64,000 nt of DNA, from NCBI RefSeq assembly GCF_000504285.1, contig NZ_KI632511.1, forward strand, positions 8,910,154-8,974,153. The letters run 5' to 3'. Shown in pieces: positions 17,869 to 26,671 of the stretch. Position 1 is the stretch's first letter. Each line of letters opens with the position of its first letter. The DNA is from Actinospica robiniae DSM 44927. Its GTDB lineage: Bacteria; Actinomycetota; Actinomycetes; Streptomycetales; Catenulisporaceae. Made by a program: the position numbers and the translations under genes. The notes beneath the pieces were generated by a model, which made no database searches, had not been told where the DNA came from, and was given only the letters and a program-made list of their open reading frames with translations.

Positions 17869-19002
17869 ATGCGCCCTGACGCGGACGTGACCATCCTCAG
17901 CTCCGGCCACGACGTGGCCGACGCCCGGCTGCACCGGCATTGCGCCGCCCTGCGCCGGGCCGGGCTGAGCGTCGAGGTGATCGCCCGCGGCCGGGCCGAG
18001 GACGCCCCGGCCGGCTCCGCGTTCCGGCCGGCCGCCTCGCGCGGCATAGCCGGGCGCGGCGTGCAGGCGCTGCTGCTGCCCGGCCGGGCCCACGGCCGGG
18101 TCGTGGTGACCCTCGATCCCGACCTGATCCCCGCCGCCCGGCTGCACCGCGTCTTCTCGCGCCGCCGCCTGGCCGTGGACATGCACGAGGACTACCTCGC
18201 CCTGCTCGACGACCGGGCCTGGGCGAAGGGCGCGCGCGGCACGGTGGCCCGGATCTGGGCCCGCACCGCCGTCTCGCTCAGCCGCGGCGCCGACCTGACC
18301 GTGGTGGCCGACCAGCACGTGCCGCCGAACAGGGCGGAGCGGCGGCTGGTCGTGCGCAACCTGCCGGATCTCAGTCTCCTGCCGAAGCGCGGCGGCCTGG
18401 ACGAGCGTCCCCGGGCGCTGTACGTGGGCGACGTGCGCGAGAGCCGCGGCCTGTTCGACATGCTGCGCGCGCTCGAACTCGCCCCGGACTGGGAGCTGGA
18501 CGTGGTCGGCCCGGTGGCCGCCCGGGACCGGGACCGGCTGGCCGAGTGGGAGTCCGCCTCGGCGGCGGCCGGCCGGGTGCGGCTGCACGGCCGGATGCCT
18601 CCGGAGGCGGCCTGGCGGCTGGCCCGCGGCGCCTGGGTCGGGATGTCGCTGCTGCACAGCACGCCCGCGTTCGAAAGCGCCATCCCGTCGAAGATCTACG
18701 AGTACCTGGCCTGCGGCATGCCGGTGCTCACCAGCCCGATACGCCGCGCCGCCGAACTGGTCGAGAAGGCCGGCGCGGGCGCGGTGGCGATCAGTGCCGA
18801 GGAGGCCGGCGCGACGCTGCAAGCCTGGTCCGGCGAGGGCCGGGCCGAGTTCGACCTCTTGCGCGAGGCCGCGCGCAGCTGGGCCGAGCACGACCTGGAC
18901 GCGGTCAACCCGCACGACCGGTTCGCCGCCGCCGTCGCCGAGCTGGTCGCCCAGACCCGCGGCAGCGCCGCGTCCTCCACGGCCGTGGCGGGTGTCCGGT
19001 GA
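17869..19002 (+). CDS. glycosyltransferase (GT-B, family 4-like)
   Basis: A 377-residue protein with the N-domain start VTILSSGHDVADARLHRHCAALRRAG, then LAVDMHEDYLAL and a donor domain with ALYVGDVRESRGLFDMLRAL, RLHGRMPPEAAW and IPSKIYEYLACGMPVLTSP. The spacing and motifs match the two transferases at 7.7-10.5 kb (the HDARVLREA-like start and the DSHE-like block), so it is of the same subgroup. It begins two bases after the ATPase stop and its stop overlaps the GTG of the fused acetyltransferase-aminotransferase gene. Confidence 0.85.
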   Translation: MRPDADVTILSSGHDVADARLHRHCAALRRAGLSVEVIARGRAEDAPAGSAFRPAASRGIAGRGVQALLLPGRAHGRVVVTLDPDLIPAARLHRVFSRRRLAVDMHEDYLALLDDRAWAKGARGTVARIWARTAVSLSRGADLTVVADQHVPPNRAERRLVVRNLPDLSLLPKRGGLDERPRALYVGDVRESRGLFDMLRALELAPDWELDVVGPVAARDRDRLAEWESASAAAGRVRLHGRMPPEAAWRLARGAWVGMSLLHSTPAFESAIPSKIYEYLACGMPVLTSPIRRAAELVEKAGAGAVAISAEEAGATLQAWSGEGRAEFDLLREAARSWAEHDLDAVNPHDRFAAAVAELVAQTRGSAASSTAVAGVR

Positions 19003-20792
19003 ACCCCGCGGTGCGCGTCGCCCCCAGCGCCGACGTCGACGAGCGCGCCGAGATCGGCGACGGCAGCTCGGTCTGGCATCTGGCCCAGGTGCGCGAGGAG
19101 GCCGTGCTCGGCCGCGACTGCGTCATCGGCCGCGGCGCCTACATCGGCAGCGGCGTGCGCCTCGGCGACAATGTCAAGGTTCAGAACTACGCCCTCGTAT
19201 ACGAGCCCGCCGTGGTCGGCGACGGCGCCTTCATCGGCCCCGCCGCCGTGTTCACCAACGACCACCGGCCGCGCTCGGTCGACCCGGACGGCAAGCAGAA
19301 GCGCACCTGCGACTGGCACGCGGTCGGCGTGACCGTCGGCGAGGGCGCCTCCATCGGCGCCCGCGCCGTGTGCGTCGCCCCGGTCACCATCGGCCGCTGG
19401 GCCATGGTCGGCGCCGGCGCCGTGGTCACCGCGGACGTGCCGGACTTCGCCCTCGTCCTGGGCGTTCCGGCGCGTTGGGCCGGCTGGGTCGGCCGCTCCG
19501 GCGAACGGCTCGAGCCGGCCGGCGACGGCGCCTGGCGTTGCCCGGCCACCGGCGAGCTCTACCAGGAAAGCGACGGGACCATCGTGGAGAAGCTTCGTGA
19601 GCTTGCGAGCGAACCGAAGAGCGCAGCGCCGGCGAACGAGCCTACCGAGCTCCAGCGAGGCGGCGACGTGAGCACTGATCAGACCCCTGCTTTCATCCCG
19701 GCCGCGCGGCCGGTCATCGGCGAGGAGGAGATCGAGGCGGCGGTGCGGGTGCTGCGCTCGGGCCGGGTGGTGCAGGGCCCTGAGGTAGCCGCGTTCGAGG
19801 ACGAATTCTCCCGGCTCGTCGACGGCCGGCACTGCGTCGCCGTCAACGCCGGGACCTCCGGCCTGCACCTGTCCCTGATAGCGCTCGGGATCGGCGCCGG
19901 CGACGAGGTCATCGTGCCCTCGTTCACCTTCGCCGCCACCGCCAACGCCGTCGCCCTGGTCGGCGCCAAGCCGGTGTTCGCGGACATCGACCCGGACACC
20001 TTCTGCCTCGACCCGGACTCGGCCGCCGCCGCGGTCACCGCGCGCACCGCCGCGATCGTGCCGGTCGACCTCTACGGCCACCCGGCCGACAAGCACCGCC
20101 TCGGCGAGCTGGCCGAGCGCCACGGCCTCGCCGTGGTCGAGGACGCGGCCCAGGCGCACGGCGCCGCCCTCGACGGCCGCCCGGTCGGCACCTTCGGCCG
20201 GGCCGCCTGCTTCAGCTTCTACCCGACCAAGAACATGCACGCGCTCGAGGGCGGCATGGTCGTCACCCCCGACGCCGAGGTCGCCCGCACCCTGCGCCTG
20301 CTGCGCAACCAGGGCATGGAGCGCATCTACGCCAACGAGCTGGTCGGCTTCAACCTGCGGATGACCGACGTGTCCGCCGCCATCGGCCGCGAGCAGCTGC
20401 GCAAGCTGCCCGGCTGGAACGAGCAGCGCCGGGCCAACGCGGCCAAGCTCACCGCAGGCCTCGACGGCATCCCCGGCGTGCTCACCCCGGCGCCCGCCGC
20501 CGGCGCCACCCACGTCTACCACCAGTACACGCTGCGCGTCCCGGCCGAGCGCCGGGCCGCGCTGCAGCAACACCTGACCGAGCAGGGCGTGGGCAGCGGG
20601 CTGTACTACCCGACGCCGGTCCACCGCCTCCCGCCCTTCGCCGCGGCCGCGGTCGGCGCCGACCTCCCGGCCACCGAGGACGCGGCCGCGCGGGTGCTGT
20701 CGCTGCCGGTCCACCCCTCGCTCGCCGACGCCGACCTCGACCGGATCGTCGCCGCGCTGCGTTCGTTCGACTTCGGAGACGTTCAGAGATGA
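18999..20792 (+). CDS. fused sugar-nucleotide N-acetyltransferase (WbpD/WlbB-like) and PLP aminotransferase (WbpE/DegT-like)
   Basis: One uninterrupted 597-residue frame joins two enzymes normally made separately. Residues 1-~190 form a left-handed beta-helix acetyltransferase with hexapeptide repeats (IGDGSSVWHLAQV, IGRGAYIGSGVRLGDNVKVQNY, TNDHRPRS, VGAGAVVTADVP). After a linker (~190-230), residues 230-597 form a DegT/DnrJ/EryC1 aminotransferase with NAGTSGLHLSL, VPSFTFAATANAV, EDAAQAHGA and the PLP lysine 411 in FYPTKNM. Together they would transaminate UDP-3-keto-GlcNAcA and acetylate the 3-amine. An in-frame GTG (Val 224, base 19668) preceded by GAGG could also start a free aminotransferase. 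It sits between a GTGA and an ATGA overlap, next to the WbpB- and WbpA-like genes. Confidence 0.9.
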   Translation: MNPAVRVAPSADVDERAEIGDGSSVWHLAQVREEAVLGRDCVIGRGAYIGSGVRLGDNVKVQNYALVYEPAVVGDGAFIGPAAVFTNDHRPRSVDPDGKQKRTCDWHAVGVTVGEGASIGARAVCVAPVTIGRWAMVGAGAVVTADVPDFALVLGVPARWAGWVGRSGERLEPAGDGAWRCPATGELYQESDGTIVEKLRELASEPKSAAPANEPTELQRGGDVSTDQTPAFIPAARPVIGEEEIEAAVRVLRSGRVVQGPEVAAFEDEFSRLVDGRHCVAVNAGTSGLHLSLIALGIGAGDEVIVPSFTFAATANAVALVGAKPVFADIDPDTFCLDPDSAAAAVTARTAAIVPVDLYGHPADKHRLGELAERHGLAVVEDAAQAHGAALDGRPVGTFGRAACFSFYPTKNMHALEGGMVVTPDAEVARTLRLLRNQGMERIYANELVGFNLRMTDVSAAIGREQLRKLPGWNEQRRANAAKLTAGLDGIPGVLTPAPAAGATHVYHQYTLRVPAERRAALQQHLTEQGVGSGLYYPTPVHRLPPFAAAAVGADLPATEDAAARVLSLPVHPSLADADLDRIVAALRSFDFGDVQR

Positions 20793-21793
20793 CCACCAAG
20801 CCCCGTCTGCGCGCCGGCCTAGTCGGCCTCGGCGCGATGGGCCGCCACCACGCCCGGGTGCTGCGCGCCCTCGACGGAGTCGACCTGGTCGTCGCCGCCG
20901 ACCCCGGCGGCGACCCGCACAACGCCCTCGGCGGCATCCCGCTGGTCGGGACCGTCGAGCAACTGCTCGAGTTCCAGCCGGACTACGTCGTCGTGGCCTG
21001 CCCCACCGCCCTGCACGAGCAGGTCGGGCTGAAGCTGGCCGAGGCCGGCGTCCCGGCGTTGATCGAGAAGCCGCTCGCGCACGACACCCCGGCCGCCCGC
21101 CGCGTCGCCGAGGCCTTCGAAAGCCGCGGCCTGGTCGCCGCGGTCGGCCACATCGAGCGCTACAACCCGGCGCTGCAGAGCATGCGCAGCCGGCTCGAGG
21201 CGGGCGAGCTCGGCGAGGTGTTCCAGGTCGCCACCCGCCGCCAGGGCCCGTTCCCGCACCGGATCGCCGACGTCGGCGTGGTCAAGGACCTGGCCACCCA
21301 CGACCTCGACCTGACCGGCTGGGTCACCGGCGCGCAGTACCGCAGCGTGGCCGCCAAGACCGCGCACCGCAGCGGACGCCCGCACGAGGACCTGGTCACC
21401 GTGCTCGGCGAGCTCGACTCCGGCGTCATCGCCAACCACCTGGTCAACTGGCTCTCCCCGCTCAAGGAGCGGGTCTCCATCGTCACCGGCGAGCTCGGCT
21501 GCTTCGTCGCCGACACGCTCACGGCCGACCTGACCTTCTTCGCCAACGGCTCCACCCGCACCGAGTGGGACGCCGTGTCCGTCTTCCGCGGCGTGTCCGA
21601 GGGCGACATGACCCGCTACGCGATACCGAAGCGCGAGCCGCTGACCGTCGAGCACGAGGCCTTCCGCGACGCCGTCGAGGGCAAGGACGCCGGCGTGGTG
21701 ACGCCGCGTCAGGGCCTGCGCGCGGTCATGGTCGCCGAGGCCGTGCTCGAGTCCGCGCGCTCCGGCGAGACCCGCCCGATCCCGGCCGCCTGA
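20789..21793 (+). CDS. Gfo/Idh/MocA sugar dehydrogenase (WbpB/WlbA-like)
   Basis: A 334-residue NAD(P)-dependent oxidoreductase. The Rossmann start is GLVGLGAMGRHHARVL. ALIEKPLAHD carries the conserved Lys of the EKP motif, HIERYNPAL marks the sugar site, and DLATHDLDLTGW holds the second His. Relatives WbpB/WlbA oxidise C3 of UDP-GlcNAc uronate to the 3-keto sugar, the substrate for the aminotransferase encoded just upstream. The ATGA overlap with that gene supports a joint role. Other Gfo/Idh/MocA members act on inositols or other sugars, so the assignment rests on context. Confidence 0.88.
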   Translation: MTTKPRLRAGLVGLGAMGRHHARVLRALDGVDLVVAADPGGDPHNALGGIPLVGTVEQLLEFQPDYVVVACPTALHEQVGLKLAEAGVPALIEKPLAHDTPAARRVAEAFESRGLVAAVGHIERYNPALQSMRSRLEAGELGEVFQVATRRQGPFPHRIADVGVVKDLATHDLDLTGWVTGAQYRSVAAKTAHRSGRPHEDLVTVLGELDSGVIANHLVNWLSPLKERVSIVTGELGCFVADTLTADLTFFANGSTRTEWDAVSVFRGVSEGDMTRYAIPKREPLTVEHEAFRDAVEGKDAGVVTPRQGLRAVMVAEAVLESARSGETRPIPAA

Positions 21794-21843
21794 CGCCGTC
21801 AGGCCGCCGACCCTCCTGCCTCCTCCCCGAACGGACCCATCCC

Positions 21844-23136
21844 GTGCAGATCTGCGTTGTCGCCCTCGGAAAGATCGGCCTCCCGCTCGCCGTGCAGTAC
21901 GCGAGCCTCGGCCACCGCGTCGTCGGGGTCGACATCTCCCCGCGCGTCGTCGACCTGGTGAACGCGGGCGAGGAGCCGTTCCCCGGCGAGGCCGGCCTGG
22001 CCGAAGGGCTCAAGCAGGCGGTGGCCGACGGCCTGCTGACCGCCGGCCTCGACACCGTGGCCGCGGTGGCCGGGTCCGAGGCCGTGGTCATCGTGGTGCC
22101 GCTGGTCGTGGACACCGACGACGTGCCGGACTTCGGCCCGCTCGACGCCGCCACCAGCGCTGTCGCGGCCGGCCTGCGCCCGGGGACCCTGGTCAGCTAC
22201 GAGACCACGCTGCCGGTCGGCACCACCCGCGAGCGCTTCGCCCCGATGCTCGAAGCCGGCTCGGGCCTGAAGGCCGGCACCGATTTCGCCCTGGTCTTCA
22301 GCCCGGAGCGGGTCAACTCCGGCCGCATCTTCGCCGACCTGCGCAAGTACCCCAAGCTGGTCGGCGGCGTGGACGAGGCCTCCGGCGAGCGCGGCGCCGC
22401 GTTCTACGCCGAGGTGCTCGAGTTCAACGAGCGCGTGGACCTGCCGCGCCCCAACGGCGTGTGGAACCTCGGCTCGGCCGAGGCGGCGGAGCTGGCAAAG
22501 CTGGCCGAGACCACCTACCGCGACGTCAACATCGGCCTGGCCAACACCTTCGCCCGCTACGCCGACCGGATCGGCGTGGACGTGGCCGACGTCATCGAGG
22601 CCTGCAACAGCCAGCCGTTCAGCCACATCCACCAGCCCGGCATCGCCGTCGGCGGCCACTGCATCCCGGTCTATCCGCGGATGTACCTGTGGAACGACCA
22701 GGACGCCGAGGTCGTCCGGGTGGCCCGCGCCGCGAACGCCGCGATGCCCGCCTACGCGGTGGACCTGCTCGAGCTCGAGCACGGCAGCCTCGACGGCGCC
22801 CGCGTGGCCGTACTCGGCGCGGCGTACCGGGGCGGGGTCAAGGAGACCGCGTTCTCGGGCGTGTTCCCGACGGTCCAGGCCCTCGCCGCCCGCGGCGCCG
22901 AGGTCGTGGTGGCCGACCCGATGTACACCGACGAGGAGCTGCGCGCCCTCGGCTTCGAGCCCTACGCCCAGAGATCGACCATCGACGCGGCGATCGTGCA
23001 GACCGACCACGAGGCCTACCGCAAGCTCGTCCCGGCCGACCTGCCCGGCATCCGCACCCTGATCGACGGCCGCCGGATCACCGACGCCGAGGCGTGGACC
23101 GGCGTGCGCCGCCGCCTGATCGGCGCTGGCGGCTGA
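21844..23136 (+). CDS. UDP-N-acetyl-glucosamine/mannosamine 6-dehydrogenase (nucleotide sugar dehydrogenase, WbpA/WecC-like)
   Basis: A 430-residue UDP-sugar dehydrogenase. The N-terminal nucleotide loop reads VVALGKIGLPLA. YETTLPVGTT and FSPERVNSGR are conserved, ELAKLAETTYRDVNIGLAN carries the catalytic-site Lys 219, and GGHCIPVYP carries the catalytic Cys 273. The C-terminal domain starts VAVLGAAYRGGVKETAFS. It oxidises the C6 alcohol of a UDP-N-acetylhexosamine to the acid in two NAD steps, the first step of the diacetamido-uronic acid route. The GTG at 21844 begins the conserved sequence. A strong terminator hairpin lies 15 bp after the stop, closing the operon. Confidence 0.92.
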   Translation: MQICVVALGKIGLPLAVQYASLGHRVVGVDISPRVVDLVNAGEEPFPGEAGLAEGLKQAVADGLLTAGLDTVAAVAGSEAVVIVVPLVVDTDDVPDFGPLDAATSAVAAGLRPGTLVSYETTLPVGTTRERFAPMLEAGSGLKAGTDFALVFSPERVNSGRIFADLRKYPKLVGGVDEASGERGAAFYAEVLEFNERVDLPRPNGVWNLGSAEAAELAKLAETTYRDVNIGLANTFARYADRIGVDVADVIEACNSQPFSHIHQPGIAVGGHCIPVYPRMYLWNDQDAEVVRVARAANAAMPAYAVDLLELEHGSLDGARVAVLGAAYRGGVKETAFSGVFPTVQALAARGAEVVVADPMYTDEELRALGFEPYAQRSTIDAAIVQTDHEAYRKLVPADLPGIRTLIDGRRITDAEAWTGVRRRLIGAGG

Positions 23137-23151
23137 GCCCGCGGGGAGCAT

Positions 23152-23185
23152 GAGGGCGGGCCGGGATTCTCCCCGGCCCGCCCTC
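23152..23185. terminator. strong bidirectional hairpin terminator
   Basis: A perfect 14-bp stem (23152-23165 with 23172-23185) with a 6-base loop, followed on the plus strand by GTTTT. It lies between two convergent genes, the sugar dehydrogenase ending at 23136 and the mannosyltransferase ending at 23203, and should stop transcription of the polysaccharide operon. Confidence 0.85.
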
Positions 23186-23202
23186 GTTTTCCTCGCCGCC
23201 GG

Positions 23203-24435
23203 TCAGCCGGCCCAGCGCGACTGCAGGAACAGCATCGCGATGGTGAAGGTGACCGGGGCCGCGACAGTCAGGTACACGGCCCGGAACCAGCTGCGCTGCA
23301 CACACCAGATGCCCAGCAGCGCCCACAGCGGCCACCAGGTCAGCGTCTCGCGGTTGACCGAGAGATAGACGTGGGAGGTGGCCAGCGAGCCGACCGAGAA
23401 CCCGACGTAGACGAACTCCGCCCAACGCCGCCGGTAGCCCAGCCAGATCGCCAGCGCGATGCCGATGAAGGTGACCACGATCTCGAGCTGGTACTCGAAG
23501 GCGGTGGCGGCCGGCACCTTCTCGGCGGAGGCGTAGCGCAAGGTGTTGAGGAGCGTCTGCCACGGCAGGGTGAAGTGCCGGTTCCACCCGATCTGCTCGG
23601 CGCGTTCCCAGGCGTTCCACTGCCCGGTGAAGTGCTTGAGCCACAGCATGTACCCGCCGACCGGCAGCAGCGGAAGGGCGATCGCCCACCCGCGCAGCCA
23701 TCCCCGCACCCCGCGCGGCCGCGTCTGCAGGAACACGACGGCGAGCGCGAGCATGACGAAGAGCCCGTTGATGTGCATCGATGAGGCGACGGCGGTCAGC
23801 ACTCCGGCGAGCACCCACCGCTGCTCCCGCGCGAAGAGCCAAGCCCACAGAGTCAGCGCGATGAAGGGCGGCTCGGTGTACCCCGCGGTCATGAAGACGG
23901 CCGCGGGCGCGAAGGCGAACAGCGTCAGCCCGTCCCGCACGGCCTGCCGGGCCCGAGCCTTGCCCAGCACCGCGGTCGCCTCGATCTCGATGATCCGGCC
24001 GAGCGCCACGCACGCGATCAGCCCGGTGACCAGGGAGATCAGCAGCCCCGAGAACACCCACGACCGCAGGAGGAAGTGCACGACCCAGAGCAGGGCCGGG
24101 TAGCCCGGGAAGAAGGCGTACGAGGCGCCGTGCAGCGTGTCGTGCTGATAGCCGGTGGCAGCGACCTTCTGGTAGCGCACCCAGTCCCAGTGCTGCCAGA
24201 CGGAGGCGAGCCCGTGCGGATTCTTCCCCGTGCTGCCGAACCCGGTCCACGCCACGATCCACGTCGTCGCCACCATGGCGAGCCGCGAGAGCAGCCAGAC
24301 CCGCACCGAGTCCTTCTCGCTCGGCCCCAACCGCCGCAGCAAAGCCGTTGCGCTCGACGCCTCGGCTACCGGGTCTGACCCCGCGACATCCGGTGACGCG
24401 GGTTCGGGGGACAGGAGGCGTACGTTCGGATCCAC
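23203..24435 (-). CDS. PIG-V-type mannosyltransferase, multi-pass membrane protein
   Basis: About 410 residues with eight or more membrane spans. HWDWVRYQKVAATGYQH (the W-D-x-x-x-Y block with a following GY) and ASYAFFPGYPALLW after the first span match PIG-V/GPI-mannosyltransferase-2 homologues, as does TAGYTEPPFIALTLW. A possible Ser/Pro-rich cytoplasmic tail of about 45 residues precedes the first span. The start is uncertain: the GTG at 24435 was chosen because more upstream in-frame sequence looks unrelated. It probably extends or decorates a lipid-linked glycan on the outer face with mannose from polyprenyl-phosphate mannose. Confidence 0.78.
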   Translation of the reverse strand: MDPNVRLLSPEPASPDVAGSDPVAEASSATALLRRLGPSEKDSVRVWLLSRLAMVATTWIVAWTGFGSTGKNPHGLASVWQHWDWVRYQKVAATGYQHDTLHGASYAFFPGYPALLWVVHFLLRSWVFSGLLISLVTGLIACVALGRIIEIEATAVLGKARARQAVRDGLTLFAFAPAAVFMTAGYTEPPFIALTLWAWLFAREQRWVLAGVLTAVASSMHINGLFVMLALAVVFLQTRPRGVRGWLRGWAIALPLLPVGGYMLWLKHFTGQWNAWERAEQIGWNRHFTLPWQTLLNTLRYASAEKVPAATAFEYQLEIVVTFIGIALAIWLGYRRRWAEFVYVGFSVGSLATSHVYLSVNRETLTWWPLWALLGIWCVQRSWFRAVYLTVAAPVTFTIAMLFLQSRWAG

Positions 24436-24559
24436 GGCTGCGAAGCTATGCCGGGCGGGTGTCCGACTTCTGAAGCTCGGATGACGAGAGCCGAAAGTCG
24501 TGCGACAGTCGTGAACCAATACTGCGAGCGGCGCGCTTGTCTGACCCGCCTGAGCACCT

Positions 24560-24590
24560 GAGGGCCACGGCCGCATCGACCGTGGCCCTC
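24560..24590. terminator. hairpin downstream of the polysaccharide deacetylase gene
   Basis: An 11-bp perfect stem (24560-24570 with 24580-24590) around a 9-base loop, with no T-run. It lies between the 3' end of the deacetylase (24671) and the start of the mannosyltransferase (24435), both on the minus strand, so it may terminate or attenuate transcription between them. Confidence 0.5.
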
Positions 24591-24670
24591 CAAGGACCGC
24601 CCTGCCCAGGCCTCAGGCCTCGGCCCTGCCTGCGCCCGAAGGCTGGATCAGCAGGCTGCGATCGCGGCGA

Positions 24671-25966
24671 CTAGATCGCCATCGACCTCGAACTCGTCTC
24701 CTCCTCCTTGGATGTGCCCACCGGTGTGGTGTAGTCGCGCCAGTCGTCCGGCGCCATCCCCGGGTCGAGCAGGCGCATCTTGGCGACCACCTTCGGGTCC
24801 TGCGCCTCGAGCCAGGCGACCATCTGGCGGAACGAGACCAGTCGGACGTCGGGATAGGTGGCGATCTGACGCAGCGCGTCCTCGACGGCGGTCATGTAGA
24901 TCCCGCCGTTCCAGGTCTCGAAGTGGTTGCCGATGAAGAACGGCGCCCGGTTCGTCGTGTACGCGCGGTTGAAGCCGGCCATGTACGAATCCGTGGCCTG
25001 CTGCTGCCAGTACGGACGCTTGAGCGGGCTGCCGGAGTCCGGGTCCGGACCGATCTGGTTGTACATGATGTTGTAGTCCATGGACAGCACCTCGTACTTC
25101 GTGCCGACCAGGGGGATCGACTGCAACGGGAAGTCCCACACTCCGTGCCGCTTCGTCGGCCAGATCTGCAGGCCGCCGGGCGAGCTCGCGTCGTAGGTCC
25201 AGCCGAGTGCCTGGGCCGTCGGCAGCAGCTGGTCCTGCCCGATCAGGCAGGGGGTGCGACCGCCGGTGAGCTCCTTCGAGTAGTCGAAGGGCAGCGCCGC
25301 CAGATCGTGGAAGCCCGTGTTGGTCTTCCACTGGTGGACGAACCCGACGGCCTGCTCGATCTCGTTGCGCCACTGGTCCGGACCCCAGGTACCCACGCCC
25401 CGGGAGTCGCAGAAGTGGCCGTTGAAGTGCGTGCCGATGTCGTGCCCCTCGAGCCAGGCCTGGCCGGTCTGTTCGATGGTGGCGCGCACGTGGTTGTCGT
25501 TGAGGTAGCCGATGGCCGAGGCGCCCACGGGTTTGCCCGGCGGCGCGTAGAGCATCTTCTGGCTCTCCGGCAGGGTGTAGATGCCGGACAGGAGGAAGCT
25601 CATGGTCGCGTTGGTCTCCTGCGCGGCCTGGCGGAAGTGGGAGAAGAGGTGGTTGTCGTCCTCGCCCGCGCCGTCCCAGGAGAAGACGACGAACTGGGGC
25701 GGCCTCTCGCCGGGCGCGAGACGCTCGGGTATGGGTTGATTGGGTTGGGGACCGGTGTCGGAGGTGGACCCGTCGCCGATCATCCGTGCCGGACGTGCCG
25801 CCTGTGCCCCGCGCTGCTGCACGGGGGAATCGGCTTGGCCGGCCACGGACTGGCTCGCGGATCCGGAGCGGCCGCCCTCAAAGCGGTCCCCCTCCGCCCC
25901 GACGACGGTGGCCGCAAGCGCCGCAGCGCCCCCGACCAGGACATTTCTTCGGGAAAACACGTTCAC
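24671..25966 (-). CDS. Tat-exported polysaccharide deacetylase family protein
   Basis: A 431-residue protein with a twin-arginine signal (SRRNVLVGG, residues 5-13) and an Ala-rich hydrophobic stretch to ~25, so it is exported folded. A Ser/Gln/Pro-rich region (30-90) follows. The catalytic domain opens QFVVFSWDGAGED (acidic Asp 98 of NodB motif 1) and contains WLEGHDIGTHFNGHF, with His 175, His 180 and His 184 as likely metal ligands. A late block, FFIGNHFETWN, holds another His. NodB enzymes remove N- or O-acetyl groups from surface glycans, which fits a role on the polysaccharide made by the adjacent locus. The FSWDG motif differs from the usual SFDDG form. Confidence 0.82.
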   Translation of the reverse strand: MNVFSRRNVLVGGAAALAATVVGAEGDRFEGGRSGSASQSVAGQADSPVQQRGAQAARPARMIGDGSTSDTGPQPNQPIPERLAPGERPPQFVVFSWDGAGEDDNHLFSHFRQAAQETNATMSFLLSGIYTLPESQKMLYAPPGKPVGASAIGYLNDNHVRATIEQTGQAWLEGHDIGTHFNGHFCDSRGVGTWGPDQWRNEIEQAVGFVHQWKTNTGFHDLAALPFDYSKELTGGRTPCLIGQDQLLPTAQALGWTYDASSPGGLQIWPTKRHGVWDFPLQSIPLVGTKYEVLSMDYNIMYNQIGPDPDSGSPLKRPYWQQQATDSYMAGFNRAYTTNRAPFFIGNHFETWNGGIYMTAVEDALRQIATYPDVRLVSFRQMVAWLEAQDPKVVAKMRLLDPGMAPDDWRDYTTPVGTSKEEETSSRSMAI

Positions 25967-26671
25967 GGCGATTCCAGGCGCGCTAGAGACAGGCCAAGTC
26001 GGCGTTTCGCGTTTCTCAGCCCATCATATGTTGGTATGGCTGGACATCAAACCGCTTACCCGGATATGAGCGAGGCAGACGCTGAGCATCCCTCATTTGA
26101 TGCAGAATCAGCGCCGATTCCCACATTCGGACCAGCGAATGCGCCCCCTCGTCCGTAGTCCGAGGCCCACGGAGCGACAGTCGGCGTGGCAGGGCCGGTA
26201 CTGAAGATCACGAAACTGAGATTAGTAGCGGCGGGCCCGGCCGTCGCGGTGGTACGAGAGCGTGGCGAAAAGTAAGGATATTGCCGCGGCCCCCGGTCGC
26301 CCGTGTGATCGCCACGACGCCGCCCGCCACCCTGATCGCCGGCCTTGGCGACTTAGTCGGTTTGCCACAGTTCACATGGCTCACGGCATGTTTAGGCCGC
26401 ATGCGGTAACCCGTTTGGCGGAGCGTCGCCCCACCAATTTCCTCGTCGGCGAAGGGTCTGCCTAACAGGGTGTCAATTGACTTGTCGCATAAGGCCTTGC
26501 TGCGCATACCGGGTACGCCATTCGTGCCGTCCTTGAGCGTAGGGTCCCCCTCATGGCAGATCTCCCGCCATCCGATCGGGTCGTCCTATGATCATCCCTG
26601 TGGTGCCGGGGCATCCATCTCCATCGTCGCCGCGACAGCGGCGGTTCCCGGACGACGACAGGAATACGAGG
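25967..26671. other. 705-bp non-coding divergent region of lower GC
   Basis: No convincing gene was found here. Two short open frames (a 99-residue minus-strand frame and a 67-residue plus-strand frame) lack biased codons and ribosome sites. The stretch is noticeably less GC-rich than its neighbours and holds several A/T runs (around 26020-26150 and 26210-26280) and a perfect 10-bp palindrome GTCAATTGAC at 26472-26481. It must contain the promoters of the deacetylase (minus) and SIS-protein (plus) genes; I could not identify a riboswitch or known RNA. Confidence 0.5.

Noticed and set aside
20789-20792. Possible second fusion of the aminotransferase with the WbpB-like dehydrogenase
   Set aside because: The aminotransferase stops at 20792 and the dehydrogenase starts in another frame with an ATGA overlap, so they are separate proteins.
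26208-26507. Small open frames in the deacetylase-SIS gap
   Set aside because: No codon bias, no ribosome site and no recognisable protein.
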